From positions 574,378 to 638,377 of the forward strand of contig JAEPML010000001.1 in NCBI GenBank assembly GCA_017643925.1: a stretch of DNA of 64,000 nucleotides. Reading direction: 5' to 3'. Positions within the stretch are counted from its first letter, which is position 1. Every line of letters starts with the position of its first letter. The notes beneath the pieces are model-generated. The model worked only from the letters and a program-made list of their open reading frames with translations, did no database searches and was not told the origin of the DNA. The stretch comes from Roseibium sp. Lineage in GTDB: Bacteria; Pseudomonadota; Alphaproteobacteria; Rhizobiales; Stappiaceae. A program made the position numbers and the translations under genes. Shown here one piece after another: positions 17,823-27,594 of this stretch.

Positions 17823-20342
17823 ATGGCTGCCGATTCCCAATCAGAACAAACCTTGTCATTGCCTGTCGAAGGCATGCATTGTGCGTCTTGCGTCGGTCGC
17901 GTCGAGCGGGCGCTCAAGGGCATTGCCGGTGTGGTTGAGGCCAACGTGAACCTTGCGACCGAGCGAGCGGTTGTCCGGATTGACGGAGCTGTCGATCCTG
18001 CTGCATTGGTCGAGGCCATAGAGAAGCTGGGATACACGGTTCCGGCACAAACCTTTCAGTTGACCATTGACGGGATGAGCTGCGCCAGCTGCGTGGGACG
18101 CGTCGAAAAATCACTGCGCGCGGTTCCAGGTGTTGTGGACGCGAAAGTCAATCTGGCCACCGAACGCGCAGAGGTGAGCGGTTACACCGACCTCAAGAGC
18201 TTGATTGGTGCGGTTGCGGAAACCGGAAAGGTTGCACACGAAGCCGGCAGGGACGAAGCCTCCTCGTTGGAAGCGTCGTCGAAGCGCGACGCGGAAAGTC
18301 GTCAGCTCAAAAGACGTGTCATCGTTGCGGCTCTGCTTGCCTTTCCGGTTTTTGTCCTTGAAATGGGCAGCCACCTGGTCCCGGCCATTCACCATCTGAT
18401 TGGCCAGACCATCGGTATGCAAGCCAGCTGGTTGATCCAGTTTGTGCTGACAAGTGCCGTTCTGATCGGGCCAGGCCGGTCCTTCTACACTCAGGGCTTT
18501 CCCGCTCTCCTGAAGGGGGCTCCCGACATGAACAGCCTTGTGGCTGTCGGGACCGCGGCGGCTTACCTGTTTTCGGTCATTGCAACCTTCGCACCGAACC
18601 TGCTGCCGGAAGGCACGGTGAATGTCTATTACGAGGCGGCCGCTGTCATTGTGACACTGATCCTGATCGGGCGTTGGATGGAGGCGCGTGCCAAGGGGCG
18701 CACGTCCGACGCAATCCAGCGCCTTCTGAAAATTGCCCCCAAGACTGCGCGCGTCAGGCGAAACGGGGAAACGGTCGAGATAGATGTTGCCGCTGTTGCC
18801 CTCGGCGACATTGTGGAAGTGCGTCCAGGCGAACGGTTGCCGGTCGACGGAGAAGTGATCGAAGGGTCCACCTATATCGACGAGAGCATGGTGACGGGAG
18901 AGCCTGTGCCGGTCGCGAAGGAAGCAGGGGCAACTGTGATTGGCGGAACGGTCAATCAGACCGGAAGTCTTGCGTTCCGCGCCACTGCAATCGGCGATGA
19001 CACGATGCTGGCGCAGATCATCCGGCTGGTGGAAGAGGCGCAGGGTGGCAAGCTGCCGATCCAGGCCATGGTTGACAGGGTCACCATGTATTTTGTACCT
19101 GCGGTCATTGGCCTTGCGCTGCTTACCTTTGGTGTCTGGTTCTTCTTCGGGCCCGAACCCGCGCTCACTTTCGGTCTCGTGAACGCGGTTGCAGTTCTGA
19201 TCATCGCCTGCCCCTGCGCAATGGGGCTTGCAACGCCTACCTCCATCATGGTGGGAACAGGGCGCGGAGCGGAAATGGGCGTCCTTTTCCGCAAAGGGGA
19301 AGCGCTTCAGGTTTTGAAACAGGCGCAGGTCGTCGCGTTCGACAAGACAGGAACCTTGACGGAAGGTGCACCGCGCTTGACGGACCTTGAAGTGACGCCA
19401 GGTTTCGAAGCTTCGACCTTGCTTGCCCATATAGCGGCGGTCGAGGCAAAGTCGGAACACCCGATCGGTCAGGCCATCGTTGCGGCCGCACAGGAGCAAC
19501 AACTCCAGCTGCCAGATGTGTCCGAATTCGAAAGCGTGACCGGCATGGGCGTTTCGGCGAAGGCGGGCGCACACAGCGTTGAAATCGGGGCGGACCGGTA
19601 TATGGTCCAGCTCGGGCACGACGTTGCCGCTTTCAAAGACGTTGCCGAGCGCTTCGCAAGCGAGGGGAAATCGCCACTTTATGTGGCCTACGATGGCAAG
19701 CTTGCAGCAATCGTCGCGGTCTCCGACCCGATCAAGGAAACCACGCCAGTGGCGATCGACGCGCTGCACGCGCTCGGCCTCAAGGTTGCGATGATCACCG
19801 GGGACAACAGTCACACAGCGAATGCCATCGCGCGGCGGCTCGGGATAGATGAAGTTGTTGCGGAAGTCCTGCCTCAAGGCAAGGTGGAGGCCATCAAGTC
19901 CCTGAAGCAGGCGCATGGACGTGTTGCTTTTGTCGGCGACGGGATCAACGATGCCCCGGCGCTGGCCGAAGCGGATGTGGGACTGGCAATCGGCACCGGA
20001 ACGGATGTGGCAATCGAGGCGGCGGATGTCGTCCTGGTCTCCGGTTCGCTTTCCGGCGTGCCCAAGGCCATTGCACTTTCGAAGGCGACAATCCGAAACA
20101 TCAAGCAGAACCTGTTTTGGGCCTTCGCCTACAACACGGCCCTGGTGCCGGTCGCGGCGGGGATCCTCTATCCCGCCTTCGGCATTCTCTTGTCACCCGT
20201 CTTCGCGGCCGGAGCCATGGCACTCAGCTCGGTTTTCGTGCTCGGGAACGCCTTGCGACTGAAGACCTGGTCGCCACAAATGCCTGACGAAACGCAAGGT
20301 GGGACTTCTCGGGAAACGCTGGAGATGGCGCCGGCAGGATGA
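17823..20342 (+). CDS. copA: Copper-exporting P1B-type ATPase
   Basis: CopA pumps Cu(I) from the cytosol using ATP. The 839-residue protein has two N-terminal heavy-metal-associated domains with CASC at residues 20-23 and 87-90. The membrane copper motif CPC is at 463-465 ([15 protein letters not shown]). The phosphorylated Asp507 is in DKTGT. The SEHPIGQAI motif binds nucleotide, and [14 protein letters not shown] forms the hinge. I place the start at ATG 17823 because the CueR promoter's -10 overlaps the earlier TTG at 17781. The gene stands alone. The double HMA module and CPC make Cu(I) (or Ag(I)) by far the most likely cargo. Confidence 0.96.
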   Translation: MAADSQSEQTLSLPVEGMHCASCVGRVERALKGIAGVVEANVNLATERAVVRIDGAVDPAALVEAIEKLGYTVPAQTFQLTIDGMSCASCVGRVEKSLRAVPGVVDAKVNLATERAEVSGYTDLKSLIGAVAETGKVAHEAGRDEASSLEASSKRDAESRQLKRRVIVAALLAFPVFVLEMGSHLVPAIHHLIGQTIGMQASWLIQFVLTSAVLIGPGRSFYTQGFPALLKGAPDMNSLVAVGTAAAYLFSVIATFAPNLLPEGTVNVYYEAAAVIVTLILIGRWMEARAKGRTSDAIQRLLKIAPKTARVRRNGETVEIDVAAVALGDIVEVRPGERLPVDGEVIEGSTYIDESMVTGEPVPVAKEAGATVIGGTVNQTGSLAFRATAIGDDTMLAQIIRLVEEAQGGKLPIQAMVDRVTMYFVPAVIGLALLTFGVWFFFGPEPALTFGLVNAVAVLIIACPCAMGLATPTSIMVGTGRGAEMGVLFRKGEALQVLKQAQVVAFDKTGTLTEGAPRLTDLEVTPGFEASTLLAHIAAVEAKSEHPIGQAIVAAAQEQQLQLPDVSEFESVTGMGVSAKAGAHSVEIGADRYMVQLGHDVAAFKDVAERFASEGKSPLYVAYDGKLAAIVAVSDPIKETTPVAIDALHALGLKVAMITGDNSHTANAIARRLGIDEVVAEVLPQGKVEAIKSLKQAHGRVAFVGDGINDAPALAEADVGLAIGTGTDVAIEAADVVLVSGSLSGVPKAIALSKATIRNIKQNLFWAFAYNTALVPVAAGILYPAFGILLSPVFAAGAMALSSVFVLGNALRLKTWSPQMPDETQGGTSRETLEMAPAG

Positions 20343-20484
20343 TGCACACATCAGTAGGAGCCCTCAATCACGGGGTAATTCTACGGTGTTGTCGTCAGGG
20401 AATTGCTCTTGTACCAAGATGTGGCACCCATGCCTCTTGAACTGACCAGTTGCGCATGTTGGCTGCAGGTAGGAGCCCTGACAC

Positions 20485-21906
20485 ATGGCGGAGAGACCGG
20501 TCTGGCAGTTGAGCGCAAGTGAACTTGCGGAACAGGTCGCGAGACGCGAGACCACGGCAGAAGAAGCAGTCACCGCAACGGTGGCACGCATGCGCGCCGT
20601 CAACGGCCACTTGAATGCTGTTGTCGAAGACCTGGGTGACGAGGCGATCGCGCAGGCGCGGGGTCTTGATGCCTCTCTGGGCAAAACTGGTCCGGTGGGA
20701 CCACTGCATGGGGTGCCGGTCACCATCAAGGTCAATGTCGACCAGAAAGGCAAATCGACCACGAACGGCGTGAAGGGCTTTACGGAAATCATTGCGCCGG
20801 ATGACGCCCCCTTTGTCAGGAACCTGACCAATGCCGGCGCCATCGTGATTGGCCGGACCAATACACCTGAATTTTCCTTTCGCGCGACGACAACCAACGA
20901 ATTGCATGGTCGCACCTTCAATCCCTGGAACGACTGGGCTTCTGCCGGAGGCTCCTCAGGTGGTGCCTCGGCCGCAGTCATGAGTGGCATCGGCCCAATA
21001 GCACATGGAAATGATATTGGCGGATCGCTGCGCTTTCCTTCTGCGGCCACTGGTGCTGTCACCGTCAAACCAGGACTTGGTCGCACACCTGCCTGGAACC
21101 CCTCGCAGAACGTCGAGCGGGGCTTGCTCGCGCAATTGATGTCGGTACAGGGCGTCATTTGCCGTGAGGTGCGCGACGTCCGCCTCGCGATGAGATCCGC
21201 CATCGCCTATGACCCGCACGATCCCTGGCAGGTTCCAGTTCCTTTCGATGGCCCTGATATGGAACAGCCGATGCAAGTCGGCTTTACGAAAGACACCTAT
21301 CAGTTCGAGTGCCATCCGGCGGTCCTGACCGCACTGGAAACGGCACGAGACTGCCTGGTGGACGCCGGGTATGAAGTTGTCGAAGTCGAGACGCCCGATA
21401 TCGGCGAGATCGGCACGACGGGATACCGCGCCTTGATGGGCGAGGTGAACGTTCTGATGCTGAACGATATTCGCAGGCACGGCAGCGCCGAGATCAATCG
21501 GATGTTCGACGAGTATTTCGAACTCTTTCCGCCCTTCGAGGGCGACGAACTCCTGCGCCAGATGGCGAGGCGATCGCATTTCATTCGCCAGTGGAACCTG
21601 TTGCTGGAGCGGTACCCGATCGTTTTGACGCCTTTCCTGCCGACGCCGACCTATGCCTGGAACAGGGATGCGGAAGGAAAAGACGGCATCATGGAGGTGC
21701 TTGGCTGCGGTATCTGGTCATTTGCCATGAACTACATGGGCCTTCCCGCAGGCGTCGTTTCACCTTGCATGCATGATGGAATGCCTGTCGCGGTCCAGGT
21801 CGTCGGAAAACGGTTCCGCGAAGACCTCGTGCTCAACGCTCTGGAAGCTGTTGAGGAGCGCACCGGGGTCATGGCCAGAAAGCTGTTCGAACGGGAAACA
21901 CACTGA
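20485..21906 (+). CDS. Amidase signature family enzyme
   Basis: Amidase-signature enzymes hydrolyse carboxamides with a Ser-cisSer-Lys triad. All three are visible: Lys82 in PVTIKVNVD, Ser157 in AGGSSGGASAA and Ser181 in GNDIGGSLRFPSA. The 473-residue length is normal. It is not GatA, whose context and C-terminus differ; it resembles stand-alone amidases of broad or unknown specificity. An AGGAG site sits 8-12 bases upstream of the ATG. An 11-base direct repeat GTAGGAGCCCT (20354-20364 and 20469-20479) brackets the leader and includes that ribosome-binding site. No neighbour indicates a substrate. Confidence 0.88.
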   Translation: MAERPVWQLSASELAEQVARRETTAEEAVTATVARMRAVNGHLNAVVEDLGDEAIAQARGLDASLGKTGPVGPLHGVPVTIKVNVDQKGKSTTNGVKGFTEIIAPDDAPFVRNLTNAGAIVIGRTNTPEFSFRATTTNELHGRTFNPWNDWASAGGSSGGASAAVMSGIGPIAHGNDIGGSLRFPSAATGAVTVKPGLGRTPAWNPSQNVERGLLAQLMSVQGVICREVRDVRLAMRSAIAYDPHDPWQVPVPFDGPDMEQPMQVGFTKDTYQFECHPAVLTALETARDCLVDAGYEVVEVETPDIGEIGTTGYRALMGEVNVLMLNDIRRHGSAEINRMFDEYFELFPPFEGDELLRQMARRSHFIRQWNLLLERYPIVLTPFLPTPTYAWNRDAEGKDGIMEVLGCGIWSFAMNYMGLPAGVVSPCMHDGMPVAVQVVGKRFREDLVLNALEAVEERTGVMARKLFERETH

Positions 21907-22056
21907 TCCCCGGCGACTTTTCCGGGCGGTAAGACGGCTCCGGTTAGAAGGTTGTCAACAGGGATCGCTATCCCGGCACTACATGTCCGTGCTCGATAGC
22001 TGAATTGCATGTATGATGTCTGTCATTTCGGGACGAGGTTCGGAGGAGAGCAGACC

Positions 22057-23037
22057 ATGGCGACTGTTTTGCTGCGCCTGACATTCGTTTTCTTTCTTGC
22101 TGTCACCCTTTGGGGAACGACGCCGGCAGTTGCCGCGCAGTCAAGCTCGACAATTCCGGCCTGGCTCCAAAAGCATGTTGGTATGGCTGACGGACAAATT
22201 GCACCGATCGTCCTTGAAAGGGCGCGGGCGCTCTATCAGCGCAAGCGTCGAAGCGGCGAAGTCCGAAACCCTTGTTATCTTGCAATGGATGCAACGCGCC
22301 CGAGCACGTCTCGCAGCGGCAAACCGGGACGCCGGTTCTACACAATCTGCGAACAAAGAAAGTTCTTCCGTGCAGTCTCGTCGGGCTATGGCAATGGGCG
22401 AAAACTGAAACGCGCGAACTTTTCCAATGGCCGGCAGTGTGCCGGGAATTTTAGCAACGCGGAAGGATCGAAGCTGACCGCTGGCGGATCCTACGTCACG
22501 GCGGAAACCAGAACCTCTTTCAAGGGGTACTTTCGCCGGTCCGGCAAAAGGACACCCTTCCATCGCACCTTCCTGCTCTTTGATGGCGAAGGCGATACAG
22601 CAAACGCCAGAGAGCGCGCGATTGGCGGCCACCAGGCGGTTTTTCTGAAATGGCAATGCCGGTTCAAAAATCCGAAAAGTCCCCATGCGGACAAGCAGGG
22701 TTACACACCCTATGGTCGGCTCGTGAACTACACCGGGGGCCGCAGCAACGGGTGCACAACCTGGTCACCGGCCAACTCCAGGGACATCATTTCGCTCGTC
22801 GAGGGAAACCCGACAACGCTTTACATTTATCCAGAAGGCCGTGACATCGACGCGGTGGCAGGGGCAGTCAAGGCCGGAAAGTCTCTCTCCAAGGCCGGGC
22901 TCTACTGGAACACCACGTGTCTGAAGACAATTGGCGCCCCCAAATTCTGGCCAAAGCGAAAGCTCCAGCCCATCATCAACGAATGGCGGCGCTCCCTGCC
23001 GAAACAACCGCCCCTGGAGCTGCCGATTTGCAAGTAA
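22057..23037 (+). CDS. Secreted murein L,D-transpeptidase-like protein
   Basis: This is a 326-residue exported protein. The signal peptide covers about residues 1-27 (FVFFLAVTLWGTTPAVAAQ). GYTPYGRLVNYTGGRSNGC followed by TTWSP resembles the His/Ser-x-Gly-Cys catalytic region of the YkuD-like murein L,D-transpeptidase catalytic family (PF13645-type), with the cysteine as nucleophile. A conserved-looking IGGHQAVFL histidine lies earlier. I chose ATG 22057 because GGAGGAG precedes it and a signal peptide follows directly. If the match holds, it acts on peptidoglycan in the periplasm. The assignment rests on one motif and export, so it is moderate. Confidence 0.65.
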   Translation: MATVLLRLTFVFFLAVTLWGTTPAVAAQSSSTIPAWLQKHVGMADGQIAPIVLERARALYQRKRRSGEVRNPCYLAMDATRPSTSRSGKPGRRFYTICEQRKFFRAVSSGYGNGRKLKRANFSNGRQCAGNFSNAEGSKLTAGGSYVTAETRTSFKGYFRRSGKRTPFHRTFLLFDGEGDTANARERAIGGHQAVFLKWQCRFKNPKSPHADKQGYTPYGRLVNYTGGRSNGCTTWSPANSRDIISLVEGNPTTLYIYPEGRDIDAVAGAVKAGKSLSKAGLYWNTTCLKTIGAPKFWPKRKLQPIINEWRRSLPKQPPLELPICK

Positions 23038-23079
23038 TGCTTTTCGCGCCGTTGCAATTGTAACTGGTCGGGACAAATC

Positions 23080-23099
23080 ACCGGCCAGACTGGTTTTTT
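23080..23099 (+). terminator. Intrinsic terminator after the L,D-transpeptidase-like gene
   Basis: ACCGG and CTGGT form a short stem (one G-U pair) around CCAGA, directly followed by TTTTTT. The stem is short, but the T-run and position fit. Confidence 0.55.
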
Positions 23100-23124
23100 G
23101 GCTGGGTGTATGGTTTGCGCGCTC

Positions 23125-24339
23125 CTAACCCCAAGCTGGGAAGGGATCCTCGAGCTTTCGGTGGGCTTTCGAAACACCTGTGAGAGCACTGCCATGAAGG
23201 CAGGCATCCAGCGCGCTGCGTATGGCCGGCTCATCCATCTCCGAACCTCCGATGAAGACGAGTTCTTGCCGGCGATCTCCCCAGGTCGAGTTCCAGAACT
23301 TGCGAACAAATTCAACCGACTCTGGATCGCTTGGCCAGCGTTCCTTTGGCACTGCCGCCCACCAGCGTCCAAGACCCTCGGTACGCGTGACCGTGCCTGC
23401 AATGGACAGTTCACCCAGCCAGTCTGGGCGGGTTGCAATCCAGAAGTGACCTTTTGCCCGAAAGACGCCATTGAAACCATCACCCAGCAAATTGTGCAGC
23501 TTTACGGGATGGAAGGGTTTGCGTGCCCGATAGACGAAGGAACGGACGCCATATTCCTCGGTTTCTGGCGTGTGATCGTCATACTCGTAGAGTTCCTTAA
23601 GCCAAAGCGGATGAGATTGCGCGCGTTCCTCGCTGTAGAGCCCGGTGTCGAGAATGGCGTCCAGCGGCGCGCTGCCAAAGTCCGTCTCGACAATGCGTGC
23701 ATCTGCATTCAATCCGCGCACCACCCGGCGAACCTCGTCCCGTTGTTCTGCCTTGATATCGCTGATCTTGTTGATGATGATGACGTCGGCAAACTCGATC
23801 TGTTCGACGAGAAGGTCAACCAGGGTTCGATCATCTGTGTCTCCGGCCGTTTCCCCGCGATCCCGCAGAAAGTCCCGCGAACTGTAGTCCTGAAGAAGGT
23901 TGATTGCATCGACCACTGTGACCATGGCGTCCAGTCGCGCAAAGTCTGACAGGGAGTGATCTTCTTCGTCCCTGAAATCAAAGGTAGCTGCGACAGGAAG
24001 CGGCTCAGAAATCCCTGTGCTTTCAATCAGGAGATAGTCAAAGCGTTTCTCGTCGGCGAGGCGCTGGACCTCAACGAGCAGATCGTCACGCAAAGTGCAG
24101 CAGATGCAGCCATTGGTCATTTCAACCAGTTTCTCATCCGTTCGTGAGAGACCCGCACCGCCATCACGAACAAGGTCAGCGTCGATGTTGACCTCCGACA
24201 TGTCGTTCACAATCACTGCAACTTTTCGGCCTTCTCGATTGTTGAGAACATGGTTCAGCAGCGTTGTCTTGCCGGCTCCAAGAAAACCGGAGAGAACCGC
24301 GACAGGAAGGCGTTGGTCGGTGTTCGAATGTGCAGACAT
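23125..24339 (-). CDS. COG0523 (CobW/ZigA-like) GTPase, likely zinc metallochaperone
   Basis: COG0523 GTPases bind zinc or cobalt and deliver metal to client proteins. Motifs in the 404-residue protein: Walker [11 protein letters not shown] (residues 18-27), the metal-binding CICC at 78-81 ([12 protein letters not shown]), the [11 protein letters not shown] switch, and the NKISD guanine-specificity motif. The C-terminal CobW_C domain includes [13 protein letters not shown] start at 24339 ([13 protein letters not shown]) because a half-site resembling a Zur box at 24360-24374 lies directly upstream and the longer frame lacks homology. It stands alone, as zinc-starvation members often do, but zinc specificity is inferred. 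Confidence 0.85.
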   Translation of the reverse strand: MSAHSNTDQRLPVAVLSGFLGAGKTTLLNHVLNNREGRKVAVIVNDMSEVNIDADLVRDGGAGLSRTDEKLVEMTNGCICCTLRDDLLVEVQRLADEKRFDYLLIESTGISEPLPVAATFDFRDEEDHSLSDFARLDAMVTVVDAINLLQDYSSRDFLRDRGETAGDTDDRTLVDLLVEQIEFADVIIINKISDIKAEQRDEVRRVVRGLNADARIVETDFGSAPLDAILDTGLYSEERAQSHPLWLKELYEYDDHTPETEEYGVRSFVYRARKPFHPVKLHNLLGDGFNGVFRAKGHFWIATRPDWLGELSIAGTVTRTEGLGRWWAAVPKERWPSDPESVEFVRKFWNSTWGDRRQELVFIGGSEMDEPAIRSALDACLHGSALTGVSKAHRKLEDPFPAWG

Positions 24340-24459
24340 AATCAGGTACTCAGACGTAATGTTATAAAGTTGCGTCATACCTGCGACGCCGAACCCGATT
24401 TTGCAAGATGTGGCGGTCATTTTTTTGAAGGTGATGTCGGGTTCGCACCAAAGCCAGGG

Positions 24460-25302
24460 TCAACTGCTACCGAAAGACGACGCGGAACCGTCGCCAAGCG
24501 CATCCAGCAAACGTTCCACAAGCGGCAAGTACCCCGCTCCAAAGAGCCTCAAATGCACAAGGGCTGGCCAGAGCTGATAGATATGCCGGCGGGTCTCCCA
24601 ACCCGGTTCCAATGGCCCATAGGCTGCCCAGAACGATTGGGGCGGGCTGCCGAACAGTGTCAACATTGCCAGATCAACTTCGAAATGACCGTAGTAACAG
24701 GCCGGGTCGATCAGGTGAGCTTGGTCGCCTGAGGTGAAATGCACATTGCCTGTCCAGAGATCACCGTGCAGCAGGCTGGCCGCAGGTGTTTCTGGCAGGA
24801 CGGCCCGGATGATCGGCTCTACCTCTTCAAGGCGTTGAACAAGGGCATCCGGCAACTCGGTAGTGTCGACCAGAACCCGGTTTCTGATCCAGAAATCCGC
24901 CCAGTTTGGGTCTTGTGTGCTCCGGATGGCGAGCCGGTCAAAAGCGTAACCTTCGGGCCAACCGAAGGTCTCACCTGTTGTGCCGTGCAATGCACGGAGG
25001 ATCTCTGCGAGATGCCGCCAGGCGTTCTGCGATGGTGACACGGACGGGCCGAGATCTTCCAGAACCAGGAGGCGGGAACTTGCGTATTGCGGCGCAGGAG
25101 CGTTGGCTCCGCCAGCGATCATCGCTCGCAGCATGTTTGCCTCTCGCTCAGGAAAGGGTCCTGTCTTGGCAACAAGGGTTTTGCCGCTGGCGGTTCGCAG
25201 TCGAACGACGTCCGACAGATCGCCGCCGTTAAGCGGTTCAATCTCTGCAATGTCTTCGCCGAGCAGCCGGGTCGCTTCATTTATGAGGTTGGAACCGGTC
25301 AT
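24460..25302 (-). CDS. Fructosamine kinase family protein
   Basis: This is a 280-residue protein kinase-fold phosphotransferase of the fructosamine-3-kinase family, thought to repair glycated amines or phosphorylate small amines. The N-lobe has GGDLSDVVRLRTASGKTLVAK with the ATP-binding lysine. The catalytic loop is LLHGDLWTGNV, and the metal-binding segment is LIDPACYYGHFEVDLAML, the family signature. The length is typical for bacterial members. It lies 120 bases upstream of the COG0523 gene on the same strand; co-transcription is possible but not evident. The physiological substrate is unknown. Confidence 0.88.
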   Translation of the reverse strand: MTGSNLINEATRLLGEDIAEIEPLNGGDLSDVVRLRTASGKTLVAKTGPFPEREANMLRAMIAGGANAPAPQYASSRLLVLEDLGPSVSPSQNAWRHLAEILRALHGTTGETFGWPEGYAFDRLAIRSTQDPNWADFWIRNRVLVDTTELPDALVQRLEEVEPIIRAVLPETPAASLLHGDLWTGNVHFTSGDQAHLIDPACYYGHFEVDLAMLTLFGSPPQSFWAAYGPLEPGWETRRHIYQLWPALVHLRLFGAGYLPLVERLLDALGDGSASSFGSS

Positions 25303-25560
25303 ACTTCATGCGCCTTAAGAATCTCGTTTGCCATCCCGGACGAAGCGTAACGGAGATCCGGGATCGGGGGCACCAGAATTAAGGCCAGCGACTTCCTGGC
25401 TTGAACCGGGACCAGGAATTCTTCCGGTCAGCCCCGTTTCGTGGGCCGGGGCAAGGCATCGCAGGGAACGTCTACGCACTTCACCGCATTTGCATTTCAA
25501 ACCCCGCCAAGCCTTAATCGACGGGGGTTTTCGGAAGCCGAATGAGGACGGGAGGCAGGC
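25303..25560. other. Divergent intergenic region before the alcohol dehydrogenase
   Basis: Apart from the REP-like palindrome, this gap holds an imperfect hairpin at about 25498-25531, in which AAACCCC pairs with GGGGGTTTT across an interior loop. A clear ribosome-binding site GGGAGG lies just ahead of 25561. I see no protein-coding potential. Confidence 0.4.
25333..25364. repeat. REP-like palindrome
   Basis: ATCCCGGA (25333-25340) and TCCGGGAT (25357-25364) flank CGAAGCGTAACGGAGA. The form 'TCCCGGA...cgaagcg...TCCGGGA' resembles short palindromes scattered between genes in many Hyphomicrobiales. It lies just outside the fructosamine kinase gene start. Only one copy is in the window. Confidence 0.5.
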
Positions 25561-26544
25561 ATGCGCGCCATGGTGTTCGACGGGTCGGGGCCGGAATTGA
25601 AGCTTGAGGAAATTCCGGAACCTCAACCCGCCGACGATGAGGTGCTGATCCGTATCGAGGCCTGCGGTGTCTGCCGGACGGACCTGCACGTGGTCGATGC
25701 CGATCTCACGCATCCCAAACTGCCGCTTGTGCCCGGCCATGAAATCGTTGGCCGTATCGAGGCAACCGGACAGGCCGTGAAAGGTTTTTCCACCGGCATG
25801 CGCGTCGGGGTGCCCTGGCTTGGGCGGACATGTGGCACCTGCGCGTATTGCCGGTCACACCACGAGAATCTCTGCGATGCCCCCGGCTTCACCGGCTACA
25901 CGATCAACGGTGGCTACGCGGAATTTTGCGCAGCCAATGCCCAATATGTGTTTCGCCTTCCCGAGGCGGCCGATCCTGTCGCACTGGCCCCGCTTCTTTG
26001 CGCCGGGCTGATCGGCTACCGCAGCTACAGGCTGGCGGGTGAGGTCAAGAAACTCGGTATCTACGGGTTCGGTGGCGCGGCTCACATCCTGTGCCAGCTC
26101 GCGCGCCACCAGGGCGTCGAGGTCTATGCCTTCACGCGCGACGGCGACACGGCCGCACAGGATTTCGCCAGAAGCCTTGGCGCAGCCTGGGCCGGCAACT
26201 CCTCGGTGCCATCACCGGCTTCACTGGATGCCGCGATAATCTTCGCGCCGGTGGGGCCGCTTGTGCCATTGGCCCTGAAAGCGGTGCGCAAGGGCGGGCG
26301 CGTGGTCTGCGGCGGCATTCACATGAGTGACATCCCGGCCTTTCCCTATGCGGATCTCTGGGAAGAACGCTCGATCCTCTCCGTTGCCAACCTCACCCGT
26401 GCGGACGGTGAGGAATTCTTCCCGCTTGCGGAAGCCGCAGGCGTCAAAACAGAGACGATTGCCTATCCGCTGGAGCAGGCCAACCAGGCTCTGGAAGATC
26501 TGAGGGAAGGGCGGTTGCAGGGCGCGGCGGTTCTGGTGCCGTAG
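25561..26544 (+). CDS. Zinc-dependent alcohol dehydrogenase family protein
   Basis: This is a medium-chain NAD(P)-dependent dehydrogenase. Catalytic zinc ligands are visible as Cys38 (CGVCRTDLH), His60-Glu61 (PGHE) and a later Cys (LLCAG). The structural zinc site is C91-x2-C94-x2-C97-x7-C105. The nucleotide-binding segment is IYGFGGAAHILCQLARH, with GFGGAA in place of the usual GxGxxG. The 327-residue form resembles the AdhP-like group often annotated as 'zinc-binding alcohol dehydrogenase family protein'. The start has GGGAGG upstream. The substrate is unknown, and the gene is not in an obvious operon. Confidence 0.9.
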   Translation: MRAMVFDGSGPELKLEEIPEPQPADDEVLIRIEACGVCRTDLHVVDADLTHPKLPLVPGHEIVGRIEATGQAVKGFSTGMRVGVPWLGRTCGTCAYCRSHHENLCDAPGFTGYTINGGYAEFCAANAQYVFRLPEAADPVALAPLLCAGLIGYRSYRLAGEVKKLGIYGFGGAAHILCQLARHQGVEVYAFTRDGDTAAQDFARSLGAAWAGNSSVPSPASLDAAIIFAPVGPLVPLALKAVRKGGRVVCGGIHMSDIPAFPYADLWEERSILSVANLTRADGEEFFPLAEAAGVKTETIAYPLEQANQALEDLREGRLQGAAVLVP

Positions 26545-26779
26545 GGTCCAGGCAGTCACCTTCCCGGGAACTTCGCCACAGGAGCAGTGGTGTTCTGAAA
26601 AACTCAATCCTGCGAAGTGCGCCAGCGCACGAACCGGTTTTGTGCCTTGGCATCATCTGCATGCGGTTTGGCAGCAAAGGTCAAAACGCAAAGACCTTTT
26701 TCCCCCATTTCAGCAGCATGACAAGAGACACCCGCGTCCAAAACGTTCGCGAAGTGTCGGCTTGATCGTTCTGGTTTCA

Positions 26780-26953
26780 ATGATGAGAAAACCCGTGCTC
26801 GCCCTTGTTCTGGCCGTGCTGATTTCGATGTTCGCCGCACCCGGCTATCGGCTGCTGACCTTTGCCGTTCTGCTGTTCCTCTTCTGGGCGTTCGAACTGC
26901 ACTGGCTCGTAATCCTGGGTTTTGTTGCCCTGGTTGGGGCAATGCAATTCTGA
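26780..26953 (+). CDS. Small two-helix membrane protein, 57 residues
   Basis: I do not recognise this protein. It begins MMRKPVLALVLAVLISMFAAPGYRLLTF and is almost entirely hydrophobic, with two likely membrane helices (about 5-22 and 26-52) and a short basic N-terminus. The open frame extends back to 26642, but the upstream part is basic and low in complexity, so I chose the paired ATGs at 26780/26783. No good ribosome-binding site is seen. Another small gene follows after 14 bases, suggesting co-transcription. Coding status is plausible, not proven. Confidence 0.45.
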   Translation: MMRKPVLALVLAVLISMFAAPGYRLLTFAVLLFLFWAFELHWLVILGFVALVGAMQF

Positions 26954-26967
26954 AAGGAAAGGTTTGG

Positions 26968-27231
26968 ATGATATCCGCTTTTATGGGGTGCGCCCTTCTG
27001 GCATCGCCGGTCACACTCGAACCTGCTCTGCTGGCCGAACGACCGCCTGTCTTTCACAAGATCAGGAAACGCAAACGACGCGGCAACGATGCGACGGATC
27101 AACGCCGCCCGTCGAGGGCGCCCTATTATCTGGGGGCGATCCTGATCATCGGAGACGATGAATATTCCTGCGCGAACGGAACCAAGCCCGTGCTCTTGAA
27201 AGACGGGCGTGTTGTCTGTTTCGAGACGTAG
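26968..27231 (+). CDS. Small exported protein, 87 residues, unknown function
   Basis: I do not recognise this protein. A strong GAAAGGAAAGG ribosome-binding site precedes the ATG. The N-terminus resembles a signal sequence (MISAFMGCALLASPVTLEPALLA). It is followed by a very basic stretch HKIRKRKRRGND and a C-terminal part with two cysteines (YSCANGTKPVLLKDGRVVC). This could be a small periplasmic protein with one disulphide. It follows the small membrane protein directly. Confidence 0.55.
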   Translation: MISAFMGCALLASPVTLEPALLAERPPVFHKIRKRKRRGNDATDQRRPSRAPYYLGAILIIGDDEYSCANGTKPVLLKDGRVVCFET

Positions 27232-27448
27232 GGACCCCGGGGCAACCGGATTTGTTTCCACCTGGCAGCGATTGGCAATCCTTTGGCTGAAACGAGCAAT
27301 CGGCAACCGCCAATCACCACCACATCAAAACCGAACGAAGAAGATCGGTGTCCGCGGTTGTGACTGCTTGCGGTGGTGCGGAATGGTCTTTTCGGGTTGC
27401 TCCCAAATCGGCCGTCATATCCGGCCGCAGCACATTGGAAACTGCCAA

Positions 27449-27580
27449 ATGAACAAACTGTTTTACGCCCTCATGGCGGGGTTCGCGCTGGCATGCGTAA
27501 TCGCGGCCTTCAGCCCGGCGCAGGCTGACAATAACGGCGCCACCGCATTGGATTGTGCCAGCAATTTCACACTTGAGTAA
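27449..27580 (+). CDS. Very small secreted protein, 43 residues
   Basis: It starts MNKLFYALMAGFALACVIAAFSPAQA, a textbook Sec signal peptide with likely cleavage after AQA, leaving only about 17 mature residues (DNNGATALDCASNFTLE). The frame is open further upstream (from 27209) without coding character. It is followed 14 bases later by a lipoprotein gene, so the two may be an operon. The function is unknown, and the mature peptide is short enough that this could be a vestigial gene. Confidence 0.5.
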   Translation: MNKLFYALMAGFALACVIAAFSPAQADNNGATALDCASNFTLE

Positions 27581-27594
27581 AAGGAAATGCCAAA

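Noticed and set aside
18111..19916. Minus-strand open frame of 601 codons inside copA
   Set aside because: It is opposite the well-supported CopA core, with no motif; an antisense shadow.
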